Below, in pieces: positions 1 to 5,324 of a DNA stretch of 13,628 nucleotides; positions within the stretch are counted from its first letter, which is position 1; each line of letters starts with the position of its first letter. A model generated the notes under the pieces. It was not told where the DNA came from. It saw only the letters and a list, made by a program, of their open reading frames with translations, and made no database searches. The stretch comes from an uncultured PS1 clade bacterium (GTDB lineage Bacteria > Pseudomonadota > Gammaproteobacteria > PS1 > Pseudothioglobaceae), in contig CALFDA010000109.1 of NCBI GenBank assembly GCA_937950605.1, positions 1 to 13,628 on the forward strand. Reading direction: 5' to 3'. Both the position numbers and the translations under genes were made by a program.

Positions 1-301
1 TACCCTTTCTATGAGGATTTTTGAGCCAATCTGGGTTTTCATTAGCATTAGCATTCCAAGTATTGGTTCCTAATTCTCTAAATTGAGATGCACTCTGATA
101 ACCACGAAGATAACCTAACATTTCTGCTATTGCTGGTTTCCATGCAAGCTTTTTAGTGGTAACTACTGGGACAAATCCTTCAGATAAATCAAACTCAAAG
201 GTAGCACCAATAATGCTTAGTGTATTTTGTTTAGTGCGATTATTAAACTGCCAAACACCTTCATCTAAAATTTTATTACCGATGTTAATGTATGCTTTCA
301 T
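1..301 (-). CDS. thyA: Thymidylate synthase, N-terminal part (cut by window edge)
   Basis: ThyA methylates dUMP to dTMP in the cytoplasm, using methylene-tetrahydrofolate. Only the first 100 codons are visible; the gene runs off the left edge. Visible hallmarks are Arg22 in NNRTKQNTLS (equivalent to the phosphate-binding Arg near the N terminus), FDLSEGF, the TTKKLAWK block, Glu60 in AEMLGYLRGY (equivalent to the catalytic Glu near position 58 in E. coli) and the GTNTWNANANEN segment. The GYLRGY and NANANEN forms match the variant found in Vibrio-type marine gammaproteobacteria rather than the E. coli WFLxGDTN form. The ATG overlaps the lgt stop codon (ATGA, 298-301), so translation is probably coupled. 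An lgt-thyA pair is a common arrangement in gammaproteobacteria. Family assignment is secure; the catalytic Cys lies outside the window. Confidence 0.96.
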   Translation of the reverse strand, partial: MKAYINIGNKILDEGVWQFNNRTKQNTLSIIGATFEFDLSEGFVPVVTTKKLAWKPAIAEMLGYLRGYQSASQFRELGTNTWNANANENPDWLKNPHRKG

Positions 302-1071
302 GCCCGCACTTTGTTTGCTTTTAAAAGTAGATAAACGCCTAGTACAACCATTGGCAAACTTAATAATTGCCCCATTGTGAGCCAACCAAATGCCAAATAA
401 CCTAACTGCACATCGGGCACCCTAATGAATTCAACCATAAATCTAAATACACCATATAAAACTAAAAATAACGCAGAAATTATCATTGGCGCACGTACTT
501 TATTGCTGGCCACCCACAACACCACAAATAATACTAATCCCTCTAAAAACGCCTCATACAGCTGCGATGGATAACGTGCAATGCCTTGCTCTTGAATATA
601 AAACCCAAATGGGCTAGTAGTTACTTTTCCCCAAAGCTCACTATTAATAAAGTTTCCCAGTCGCCCAAAACCCAAGCCTAATGGCACTAGAGGCACAACA
701 AAATCCATTGTTGTAAAAAACGTTTTGTTGTATTTGCGATTAAACAACAACATAGACAACCATACACCTAAAAAACCGCCATGAAAAGACATTCCTCCAT
801 CTTGCAAACTAAAAACAGACAACGGATTCGACAAGAAAACAGAAAAATTATAAAACAACATATAACCAATACGACCACCAAGAATAACTCCCACAGCACC
901 ATAAAAGATCATGTCTTCTATTTGTTGTTTATTCCATTCGTTTGTCTGCTTAATACGGTAAATTGCTAACAAATAGGCAGTTAAAAAAGCCAACAAATAC
1001 ATAACTCCGTACCAATAAATTTGGATAAAACCCAAATCTAGCGCAACTGGATTAATATTAGGATATGTCAT
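298..1071 (-). CDS. lgt: Prolipoprotein diacylglyceryl transferase
   Basis: Lgt is an inner-membrane enzyme that moves a diacylglyceryl group from phosphatidylglycerol to the lipobox Cys of prolipoproteins, the first step of lipoprotein maturation. The 257-residue product is polytopic and opens with NPVALDLGFIQIYWYG, typical of the family. Key blocks are GGRIGY (65-70), MSFHGGFLG (94-102, with the essential His97), GFGRLGNFINSELWG (134-148, with Arg137, Asn140 and Glu145), RYPSQLYEA (166-174) and FRFMVEFIR near 209-217. The ATG at 1071 is chosen because homologues begin just before this NPVA motif. An in-frame ATG at 1134 would add 21 residues but would be translated through the tRNA-Arg gene. 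No Shine-Dalgarno sequence precedes the chosen ATG. The gene starts 13 nt after the tRNA and overlaps thyA by 4 nt. Confidence 0.97.
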   Translation of the reverse strand: MTYPNINPVALDLGFIQIYWYGVMYLLAFLTAYLLAIYRIKQTNEWNKQQIEDMIFYGAVGVILGGRIGYMLFYNFSVFLSNPLSVFSLQDGGMSFHGGFLGVWLSMLLFNRKYNKTFFTTMDFVVPLVPLGLGFGRLGNFINSELWGKVTTSPFGFYIQEQGIARYPSQLYEAFLEGLVLFVVLWVASNKVRAPMIISALFLVLYGVFRFMVEFIRVPDVQLGYLAFGWLTMGQLLSLPMVVLGVYLLLKANKVRA

Positions 1072-1084
1072 TAGCAATATTTTA

Positions 1085-1161
1085 TGGTGCGCCCGAGGTG
1101 ACTTGAACACCCAACCCTTGGCTTCGGAGGCCAATACTCTATCCAGTTGAGCTACGAGCGC
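1085..1161 (-). tRNA. tRNA-Arg (anticodon CCG)
   Basis: The minus strand folds as a complete 77-nt cloverleaf. The acceptor strands are GCGCTCG and CGGGCGC, with one T-G wobble. The D arm contains GCTC..GAGT. The anticodon stem is TTGGC/GCCAA around the loop CTCCGAA, giving anticodon CCG for arginine codon CGG. The T arm is GGGTG TTCAAGT CACCT. CCA is encoded at the 3' end (1085-1087). The gene lies 7 nt after the ArsR-family gene and 13 nt before lgt on the same strand. No terminator is visible on either side, so it is probably cut out of a longer mRNA. Confidence 0.97.
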
Positions 1162-1168
1162 AAAAAAA

Positions 1169-1471
1169 TTAGTGTTGAGAGCAAAAAATCATTTGCATAT
1201 TAGCAATTAATTGCAAAATTTTTGTATCCTTTATCTTGCATAAAATTTTGTTGCCATCACGTCTTGATTCAATAATGTTTTTGGTTCTAAGAATATCAAT
1301 ATGTTGAGAAATATTCGATTGCGAAGAACCAACTTGCTCCACAATCTCCAACACTGGCAACTCATCTTCTTTTAAAACACACAAAATTTTCAAACGTAAA
1401 GGATGTGCCATAGCCTTGAGTGCTCTAGTTGCCTTGTAAATATCTTCCTCTTCTTCTAATAGTTTAATCAT
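1169..1471 (-). CDS. ArsR-family winged-helix regulator, SqrR/BigR-like
   Basis: A 100-residue ArsR/SmtB-type transcription factor. The fold is recognisable from KAMAHPLRLKILCVL (19-33), ELPVLEIVEQVG (37-48), the recognition helix SSQSNISQHIDILRTKNII (49-67) and the wing SRRDGNKILCKI (69-80). The classic metal site of ArsR (ELCVCDL) is absent; the aligned stretch ELPVLEI has no Cys. Cysteines are at 31 (helix before the HTH), 78 (wing) and 97 (C-terminal helix). The 31/97 pair sits where SqrR and BigR carry their persulfide-forming pair, with the same 66-residue spacing as I recall for those proteins. Inference: a repressor responsive to sulfide-derived persulfides, fitting a thiotroph. It follows the mlaC-like gene by 19 nt and has only a weak ribosome site. 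Family confidence is high; the signal is a hypothesis. Confidence 0.9.
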   Translation of the reverse strand: MIKLLEEEEDIYKATRALKAMAHPLRLKILCVLKEDELPVLEIVEQVGSSQSNISQHIDILRTKNIIESRRDGNKILCKIKDTKILQLIANMQMIFCSQH

Positions 1472-1490
1472 ATATAAATTTAACTTATTT

Positions 1491-2135
1491 TTAAATTCTA
1501 CCTAACATGCCGTAAACCCCGTATCTTCTTATCTTAATTAGAACCATTCTCTGGTAATAATCTATTAAAGAATCCTGCTGCAGTGCTACATCAAAAATTT
1601 GCCATTTTCCTGATTTACTTTTATGAAAAAACAAATCAATATTCATTCCATACATAGAATAGCCGTTTGTGTTCAATCTAACAACAATCATGTTGCCGCC
1701 CCTCATTGGTCTTGCAGAGATAAAATCAAGCGAACTCGAACGACCTTGTGCCAATTTTGACAATAAATTATCGATAACATTCCTCTTTAATGAATTTGCA
1801 AAATATCTGATTTCCTCATCATTCAAATTAACACGACTGGTTGATAAAACCTTGTTAGCAATATAATCAAAATCAAATAATGGTGTAATTTCTTGATTAA
1901 CAAAAAAACCCATCATTTGCGGTGAGTAAGTCGTCGCGTTAGTCAGTTGATTAAGTTTAACAATCGTTGTTTGTATAGTTTTAACAGGGCTGTCATATTG
2001 CGATTGTAATGCTTGGTTTGTCGTTGTATTATTGTAAGCAGTAGGATTATCCATATAAGAATAATTATCATAGGCAAACACAACCCATGTCACTAACATA
2101 CCAAGAACCAATAAAAATATGTTTGATTTTTTCAT
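1491..2135 (-). CDS. mlaC: MlaC-like periplasmic phospholipid-binding protein
   Basis: MlaC/Ttg2D proteins carry phospholipid across the periplasm between the outer-membrane MlaA complex and the inner-membrane MlaFEDB transporter. This 214-residue protein has a signal peptide (MKKSNIFLLVLGMLVTWVVFA) followed by an Asn/Tyr/Thr/Gln-rich segment (22-48). The family core follows: ITPLFDFDYIANKVLS (83-98, like the family's VDFxxMAxxVLG), helix DEEIRYFANSLKRNVIDNLL (106-125), then SGKWQIFDVALQQDSLIDYYQ (175-195) and IRRYGVYGMLGRI (202-214), a good match to the usual C-terminal block. No MlaD, MlaE or MlaF gene is nearby, so it is an orphan here and its partner is unknown. It has the clearest Shine-Dalgarno site in the window. 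A paralogue with a different ligand is possible. Confidence 0.83.
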   Translation of the reverse strand: MKKSNIFLLVLGMLVTWVVFAYDNYSYMDNPTAYNNTTTNQALQSQYDSPVKTIQTTIVKLNQLTNATTYSPQMMGFFVNQEITPLFDFDYIANKVLSTSRVNLNDEEIRYFANSLKRNVIDNLLSKLAQGRSSSLDFISARPMRGGNMIVVRLNTNGYSMYGMNIDLFFHKSKSGKWQIFDVALQQDSLIDYYQRMVLIKIRRYGVYGMLGRI

Positions 2136-2136
2136 A

Positions 2137-2145
2137 CCTTTCTCC
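2137..2145 (-). promoter_or_regulatory. Strong ribosome binding site of the mlaC-like gene
   Basis: The minus strand reads GGAGAAAGG, with GGAG ending 6 nt before the ATG at 2135. It stands out because most other starts in the window have no recognisable Shine-Dalgarno sequence. Confidence 0.8.
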
Positions 2146-2189
2146 GTTATCTAGTAAATAAAACAAGTAAAATCTATGGGCATGTCGCT

Positions 2190-2217
2190 ATTATATATAC
2201 TAACTTTACATTGTATA
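2190..2217 (-). promoter_or_regulatory. Candidate sigma70 promoter for the mlaC-regulator-tRNA-lgt-thyA unit
   Basis: On the minus strand a perfect -10 TATAAT (2190-2195) follows a partial -35 TATACA (2212-2217) with a 16-nt spacer. Transcription would start about 45-50 nt before the mlaC-like ATG. An 8-bp palindrome, TGTATACA (2212-2219), overlaps the -35 and could be an operator, possibly for the regulator encoded in the same unit; that link is speculation. Confidence 0.5.
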
Positions 2218-2233
2218 CAGTATTTGGTTTAAG
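2205..2233 (+). promoter_or_regulatory. Candidate promoter for ctpA
   Basis: A -35-like TTTACA (2205-2210) is followed after 17 nt by a weak -10, TTTAAG (2228-2233). It overlaps the divergent mlaC-side promoter, so the two could compete or share a regulator. The resulting leader would be roughly 90 nt. The -10 is poor and the region is A+T-rich, so this is tentative. Confidence 0.3.
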
Positions 2234-2252
2234 TACCTCTTCCTTGGTTTAC

Positions 2253-2319
2253 CGCTTAACAGGATTGAGCGTCTTGCTATTTTTAAGACAAAAATTTGCA
2301 CTTTAGATTTATATAAATC
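2253..2319 (+). other. Hairpin-rich leader upstream of ctpA
   Basis: Three symmetric elements lie in the last 76 nt before the ctpA ATG. The first is a 7-bp stem CGCTTAA/TTGAGCG (2253-2259/2265-2271, one wobble, loop CAGGA). The second is a 5-bp stem GTCTT/AAGAC (2271-2275/2285-2289). The third is a perfect 14-bp palindrome GATTTATATAAATC (2306-2319), 9 nt before the start codon. The palindrome could be an operator or a structure that hides the start. No Shine-Dalgarno sequence is visible here. Confidence 0.4.
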
Positions 2320-2328
2320 GGTTATATT

Positions 2329-3690
2329 ATGGTTATTTCAAATTCATTAAAACGCTTATTATTTTTGGTTATTTTTGCTGTTTTCCTTGCGTTTAATACT
2401 TGTCATGCAAACGAAAATGATGCGGCAAGTAAAAAACTAACCGTTAAAGAAAAACGCAGTTTAGAGGTATTTTTTAATGACATCAAAACATTAGCTCAGG
2501 TTTATGACTATATTAAAAGACTATATGTAGAAGATGTCGATAATAAAAAACTCTTTACTAACGCCATTAAGGGCATGGTTAGTGGTCTAGACTCATACTC
2601 AACTTACCTAGAACCTAAAGAACAAAAAGTCTTATTAGAAAATGCATTAGGCAAATTTGGCGGTCTAGGTATTGTCATTGGTAAAACAAATGATGCTATT
2701 CAAGTAATTTCCCCTATTGACGATACCCCTGCTTATAAAGCAGGCATCCAAGCAGGCGATAAAATTACTAAAATTAACGCTAAATCCGTCAAAAACATGT
2801 CATTAGCGGATAGCGTTAAATTAATGCGTGGTAAGCCAGGTACCAGTGTTGAAATTACTGTTTCACGCAAACATACAAAGCCTTTTACAATAAAAATTAA
2901 ACGCGAAATTATCACTATTATCTCAGTCAAAGGTTATTTACTTAAAGATGATATTGCCTATATTCGTATCGCTAGTTTTCAAAAACCAAGCGCGAATTTA
3001 TTGAAAAAAACCCTTAATGATTTGGCTGACAAAAATAAAGGCAGTTTAAAATCACTTATTTTAGATTTGCGCAACAATCCAGGAGGTATGTTAGAGAGCG
3101 CAGTTAATATTTCTGACATGTTTCTTGATGACGCGGGTTTGATTGTCTATACCAAGGGCAAACTTAAAAGTGGCAGCAACAAGTTTTCTGCCACACTAGG
3201 GGATATATTAAATGGTGCTCCAATAGTAGTTTTAATCAACAAAGGCTCGGCTTCGGCTTCAGAGATTGTTGCTGGAGCATTACAAGATCACAAACGCGCT
3301 ATTATTATGGGCAACACCTCATTTGGCAAAGGCTCAGTGCAAACTATTCTCGAACTGAAAGATGGTTACGGTCTTAAAATCACAACAGCAAAATATTACA
3401 CGCCAAAAGGCAGATCTATACACGATAAAGGTATTGTGCCCGATATTGAGCTAAAAAATATTGATTTGAAAAATGAGAAAAAAAAGAAAACAGCAGATAC
3501 TGACAAAAGCGATTCAAATAAGCGTTTAAAGGCTGAAAACCCTACTGAATTATCTTCTGAAGAAATTTTAGACGCACAAGAAAAAAACAAAGCACAGGCT
3601 GATAAAAAAATGCTTGAAAGACTTGAAAAAGATTATTTTGTGCACGAAGCGCGCAACCTGCTCAAGGCACTTATGATTTTAGAAAAATAA
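2329..3690 (+). CDS. ctpA: C-terminal processing peptidase, S41 family
   Basis: A secreted serine protease that recognises C-terminal ends of periplasmic proteins and typically trims or degrades cell-wall hydrolases and envelope proteins. The 453-residue product has a signal peptide (1-27, cleavage likely after CHA) and an N-terminal helical part with VSGLDSYSTYL (84-94). A PDZ domain spans about 105-195 (FGGLGIVIG, ISPIDDTPAYKAGIQAGD, LMRGKPGT). The S41 core includes LILDLRNNPGG (243-253), NKGSASASE (304-312) and TSFGKGSVQT (330-339). The catalytic dyad is Ser309/Lys334, with the usual 25-residue spacing. A Lys/Asp/Glu-rich, probably disordered stretch (about 376-435) precedes a C-terminal helix. 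The gene stands alone, with no envC or gpmI beside it. The ATG is the only start giving the signal peptide, though it lacks a Shine-Dalgarno sequence. Confidence 0.95.
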   Translation: MVISNSLKRLLFLVIFAVFLAFNTCHANENDAASKKLTVKEKRSLEVFFNDIKTLAQVYDYIKRLYVEDVDNKKLFTNAIKGMVSGLDSYSTYLEPKEQKVLLENALGKFGGLGIVIGKTNDAIQVISPIDDTPAYKAGIQAGDKITKINAKSVKNMSLADSVKLMRGKPGTSVEITVSRKHTKPFTIKIKREIITIISVKGYLLKDDIAYIRIASFQKPSANLLKKTLNDLADKNKGSLKSLILDLRNNPGGMLESAVNISDMFLDDAGLIVYTKGKLKSGSNKFSATLGDILNGAPIVVLINKGSASASEIVAGALQDHKRAIIMGNTSFGKGSVQTILELKDGYGLKITTAKYYTPKGRSIHDKGIVPDIELKNIDLKNEKKKKTADTDKSDSNKRLKAENPTELSSEEILDAQEKNKAQADKKMLERLEKDYFVHEARNLLKALMILEK

Positions 3691-4100
3691 TTGCCATTTT
3701 TTAATTGCAAAGCTAAAAACCCAAAGGCGATAATCACCAAACAACAAATAACTATAGTAAATTTAAATAACACCAAAATCTGTCAATAAACATTTTGGCA
3801 ATTTATAACTTAAGAAGAAACAGATAACTAAAAAAGTTGGTGTGACATTATTATAGAGGCTACCAACACACTTTACGATATTAAACATTGCCTCTAATAT
3901 TTAAAATAAAAATAATCGAAAAAATGTTAATAAATATTGTTTGATGCCCATTGGCAAAATAAATTTTTTTGCTTTTTCTAATCGTTTTTACCTAACAACA
4001 CGCTTTTGTTAAAGTTAAAAAGGCAATAATGTCTACGGACATTATTAGGTTTACACTTTAAACTTAAATAAGCATTAAATAACGTATTCAAGCACGCTAA
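3691..4100. other. 410-nt noncoding gap between convergent ctpA and lepB
   Basis: No ORF with coding character is apparent on either strand. Contents: a 7-bp hairpin CCAAAAT/ATTTTGG (3773-3779/3792-3798); a 6-bp long-range pairing AGAGGC/GCCTCT (3855-3860/3890-3895); a bulged hairpin TTTGATGCC-CATT-GGCAAAA (3940-3959) followed by T7 at 3964-3970, a weak candidate ctpA terminator; and the strong hairpin at 4025-4046. It may hold decayed sequence. Confidence 0.6.
4017..4046 (-). terminator. Probable intrinsic terminator of lepB
   Basis: A perfect 9-bp stem AATAATGTC/GACATTATT (4025-4033/4038-4046) with a 4-nt loop lies 54 nt after the lepB stop codon. On the minus strand it is followed after GCC by T5 (4017-4021). 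The stem is A+T-rich and the T tract short, so strength is uncertain. Read on the plus strand, the loop is UACG closed by C-G, an unusually stable UNCG tetraloop, but no T tract follows in that direction. Confidence 0.55.
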
Positions 4101-5021
4101 TTAATCAATTAATCCGTTGCGACTGAAAGTAAAAGTTTTAAGAGATTCCCATCTGTTTGGTCCAAACAAAGCACCGCCAGTATCGCCATGTGCCCAAATA
4201 TAAAAAGCCCTGCCGACAATATATTCTTCGGGTACAAAACCCCAAAAACGACTATCACTACTATGGTTTCGATTGTCTCCCATCACAAAATAATGCCCTT
4301 CAGGAACAACCAAACTTACGCCCCGAGAGTTCATATAAGGATGTAGCAAAATATCATGCGGTCTATCATCTAATAACTCGCGGTAATGTCTATGTCCAGT
4401 CATTTTAATACCCTTTTCAAATCCCACATAAGTGCCAATTCTTTGGTATTCAACCGTCTTACCATTCACCGTAAGCGCATCATTCATATATTCAATTCTA
4501 TCACCTGGAAGTCCAATTACACGCTTGATAAAATCTGCACCTTCATAAGGCTTTTGTCGTTCATAATTAGGGTATCTAAATACCACAACATCGCCACGCT
4601 GTGGGTCGCCAATATTGAACAACTCAGTATTTGAAAATGGCAAATGAAGCCCATAAGAAATTTTATCCACTAACAAAAAATCATAAGTTAAAAACGTTGG
4701 CATCATAGAATTTGATGGAATTCTAAAGGGTTCTGCAATAAAACTTCTAAATAAAAAAACCAATAACAATACTGGATATAAATCTGCTGCTAGTTGTACA
4801 ATTTTAGGGCGATTTGCATATTTTTCTGATTTGTTAAATTTTAAGAAACATACAAAATACAACCATCTGCTGAATAAATTTTTCTTTGGTTGCAAATTTG
4901 TTTGTGTAACGCCTACAAAAAAATAGTCAAGTAGCACAATAACAAATGCCGAGACTACAAACAATGCTAAAAAAGCAGAAACATCCCAAGCAAAAAACGG
5001 TTCGGCATTTTTAATAGTCAT
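4101..5021 (-). CDS. lepB: Signal peptidase I
   Basis: LepB cleaves Sec and Tat signal peptides at the periplasmic face of the inner membrane. The 306-residue product has two N-terminal membrane segments (about 16-37 and 80-96) separated by a basic cytoplasmic loop. The S26 catalytic domain contains EPFRIPSNSMMPTF (97-110) with nucleophile Ser105, LLVDKISYG (116-124), GDVVVFRYP (143-151), DFIKRVIGLPGDRI (163-176) with general base Lys166, and FVMGDNRNHSSDSRFWGFV (245-263). The ATG at 5021 is preferred over an in-frame TTG at 5042 because a TATAAT lies just upstream, placing the likely transcript start near 5043. The usual neighbours lepA and rnc are absent, so it appears to be a single-gene unit. 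No Shine-Dalgarno sequence is visible. Confidence 0.96.
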   Translation of the reverse strand: MTIKNAEPFFAWDVSAFLALFVVSAFVIVLLDYFFVGVTQTNLQPKKNLFSRWLYFVCFLKFNKSEKYANRPKIVQLAADLYPVLLLVFLFRSFIAEPFRIPSNSMMPTFLTYDFLLVDKISYGLHLPFSNTELFNIGDPQRGDVVVFRYPNYERQKPYEGADFIKRVIGLPGDRIEYMNDALTVNGKTVEYQRIGTYVGFEKGIKMTGHRHYRELLDDRPHDILLHPYMNSRGVSLVVPEGHYFVMGDNRNHSSDSRFWGFVPEEYIVGRAFYIWAHGDTGGALFGPNRWESLKTFTFSRNGLID

Positions 5022-5049
5022 AATAAAAAAGAAAATTAACAAGGTCGTT

Positions 5050-5055
5050 ATTATA
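5050..5055 (-). promoter_or_regulatory. Candidate -10 box of the lepB promoter
   Basis: The minus strand reads TATAAT here, about 29 nt before the lepB ATG. The best -35 in range is ATGACG with a 15-nt spacer, which is poor. If used, the mRNA leader is only about 20 nt. Confidence 0.4.
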
Positions 5056-5161
5056 TAACATCGCTTTTATCGTCATTAGTCCATTTTCAAGCTTAAAACG
5101 CAACCTTTTATCCATAAAACAAATAGTTAATATCAAAAAAAATTATTCTTAATCGCTAATT

Positions 5162-5207
5162 TTTACAAATGACACTAATACTAACGCCAGTTAGATGTGT
5201 TTGTAAA
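5162..5207. other. Imperfect 46-nt stem-loop in the lepB-tldD gap
   Basis: Three nested arms pair: TTTACAA/TTGTAAA (5162-5168/5201-5207), ACAC/GTGT (5172-5175/5197-5200) and CTAAC/GTTAG (5181-5185/5190-5194), with loop GCCA. That gives 16 paired positions in all, interrupted by a bulge and an internal loop. No T tract follows on either strand, so it does not look like a terminator. Its function is unknown: a tldD 3' end structure, a lepB upstream element or a small RNA are all possible. Confidence 0.45.
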
Positions 5208-5214
5208 TTGATAG

Positions 5215-5232
5215 ATGGATAAAATGGATAAA
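5215..5232. repeat. Two tandem 9-bp copies of ATGGATAAA
   Basis: ATGGATAAA occurs at 5215-5223 and again directly at 5224-5232. An inverted copy (TTTTATCCAT) lies at about 5106-5115. It is short and in A+T-rich sequence; it could be a protein-binding repeat or chance. Confidence 0.4.
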
Positions 5233-5266
5233 AAAGTTTAGTGTTTTAGTGATTATTTTTTATTTT

Positions 5267-5290
5267 GCGATGACATTAGAAAGTCACCGC
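5267..5290. other. GC-richer hairpin downstream of tldD
   Basis: GCGATGAC/GTCACCGC (5267-5274/5283-5290) pairs over 8 positions; the mismatched pair becomes a G-U wobble in the minus-strand RNA. The loop is 8 nt. It lies about 35 nt after the tldD stop, where a terminator is expected, but the minus-strand flank is A-rich rather than T-rich. The plus strand has CAATTTTT after the stem. It may stabilise the tldD mRNA 3' end or act as a poor terminator. Confidence 0.4.
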
Positions 5291-5324
5291 CAATTTTTAG
5301 TCTTATTGAATTTTTTTTATTTGG

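Noticed and set aside
1072..1134. In-frame 21-residue N-terminal extension of lgt starting at an ATG at 1134
   Set aside because: It would be translated through the tRNA-Arg gene, and Lgt homologues start just before the NPVALDLG motif, fitting the ATG at 1071.
1169..1471. Arsenic or zinc/cadmium sensor
   Set aside because: The alpha-3 CxC metal motif is absent, and no metal resistance gene is linked.
5022..5042. TTG start for lepB, seven residues earlier
   Set aside because: A TATAAT at 5050-5055 would place the transcript start right at the TTG; the ATG at 5021 is simpler and gives a normal N terminus.
5267..5290. Intrinsic terminator of tldD
   Set aside because: The position is right, but the minus strand continues with an A-rich rather than a T-rich stretch after the stem.
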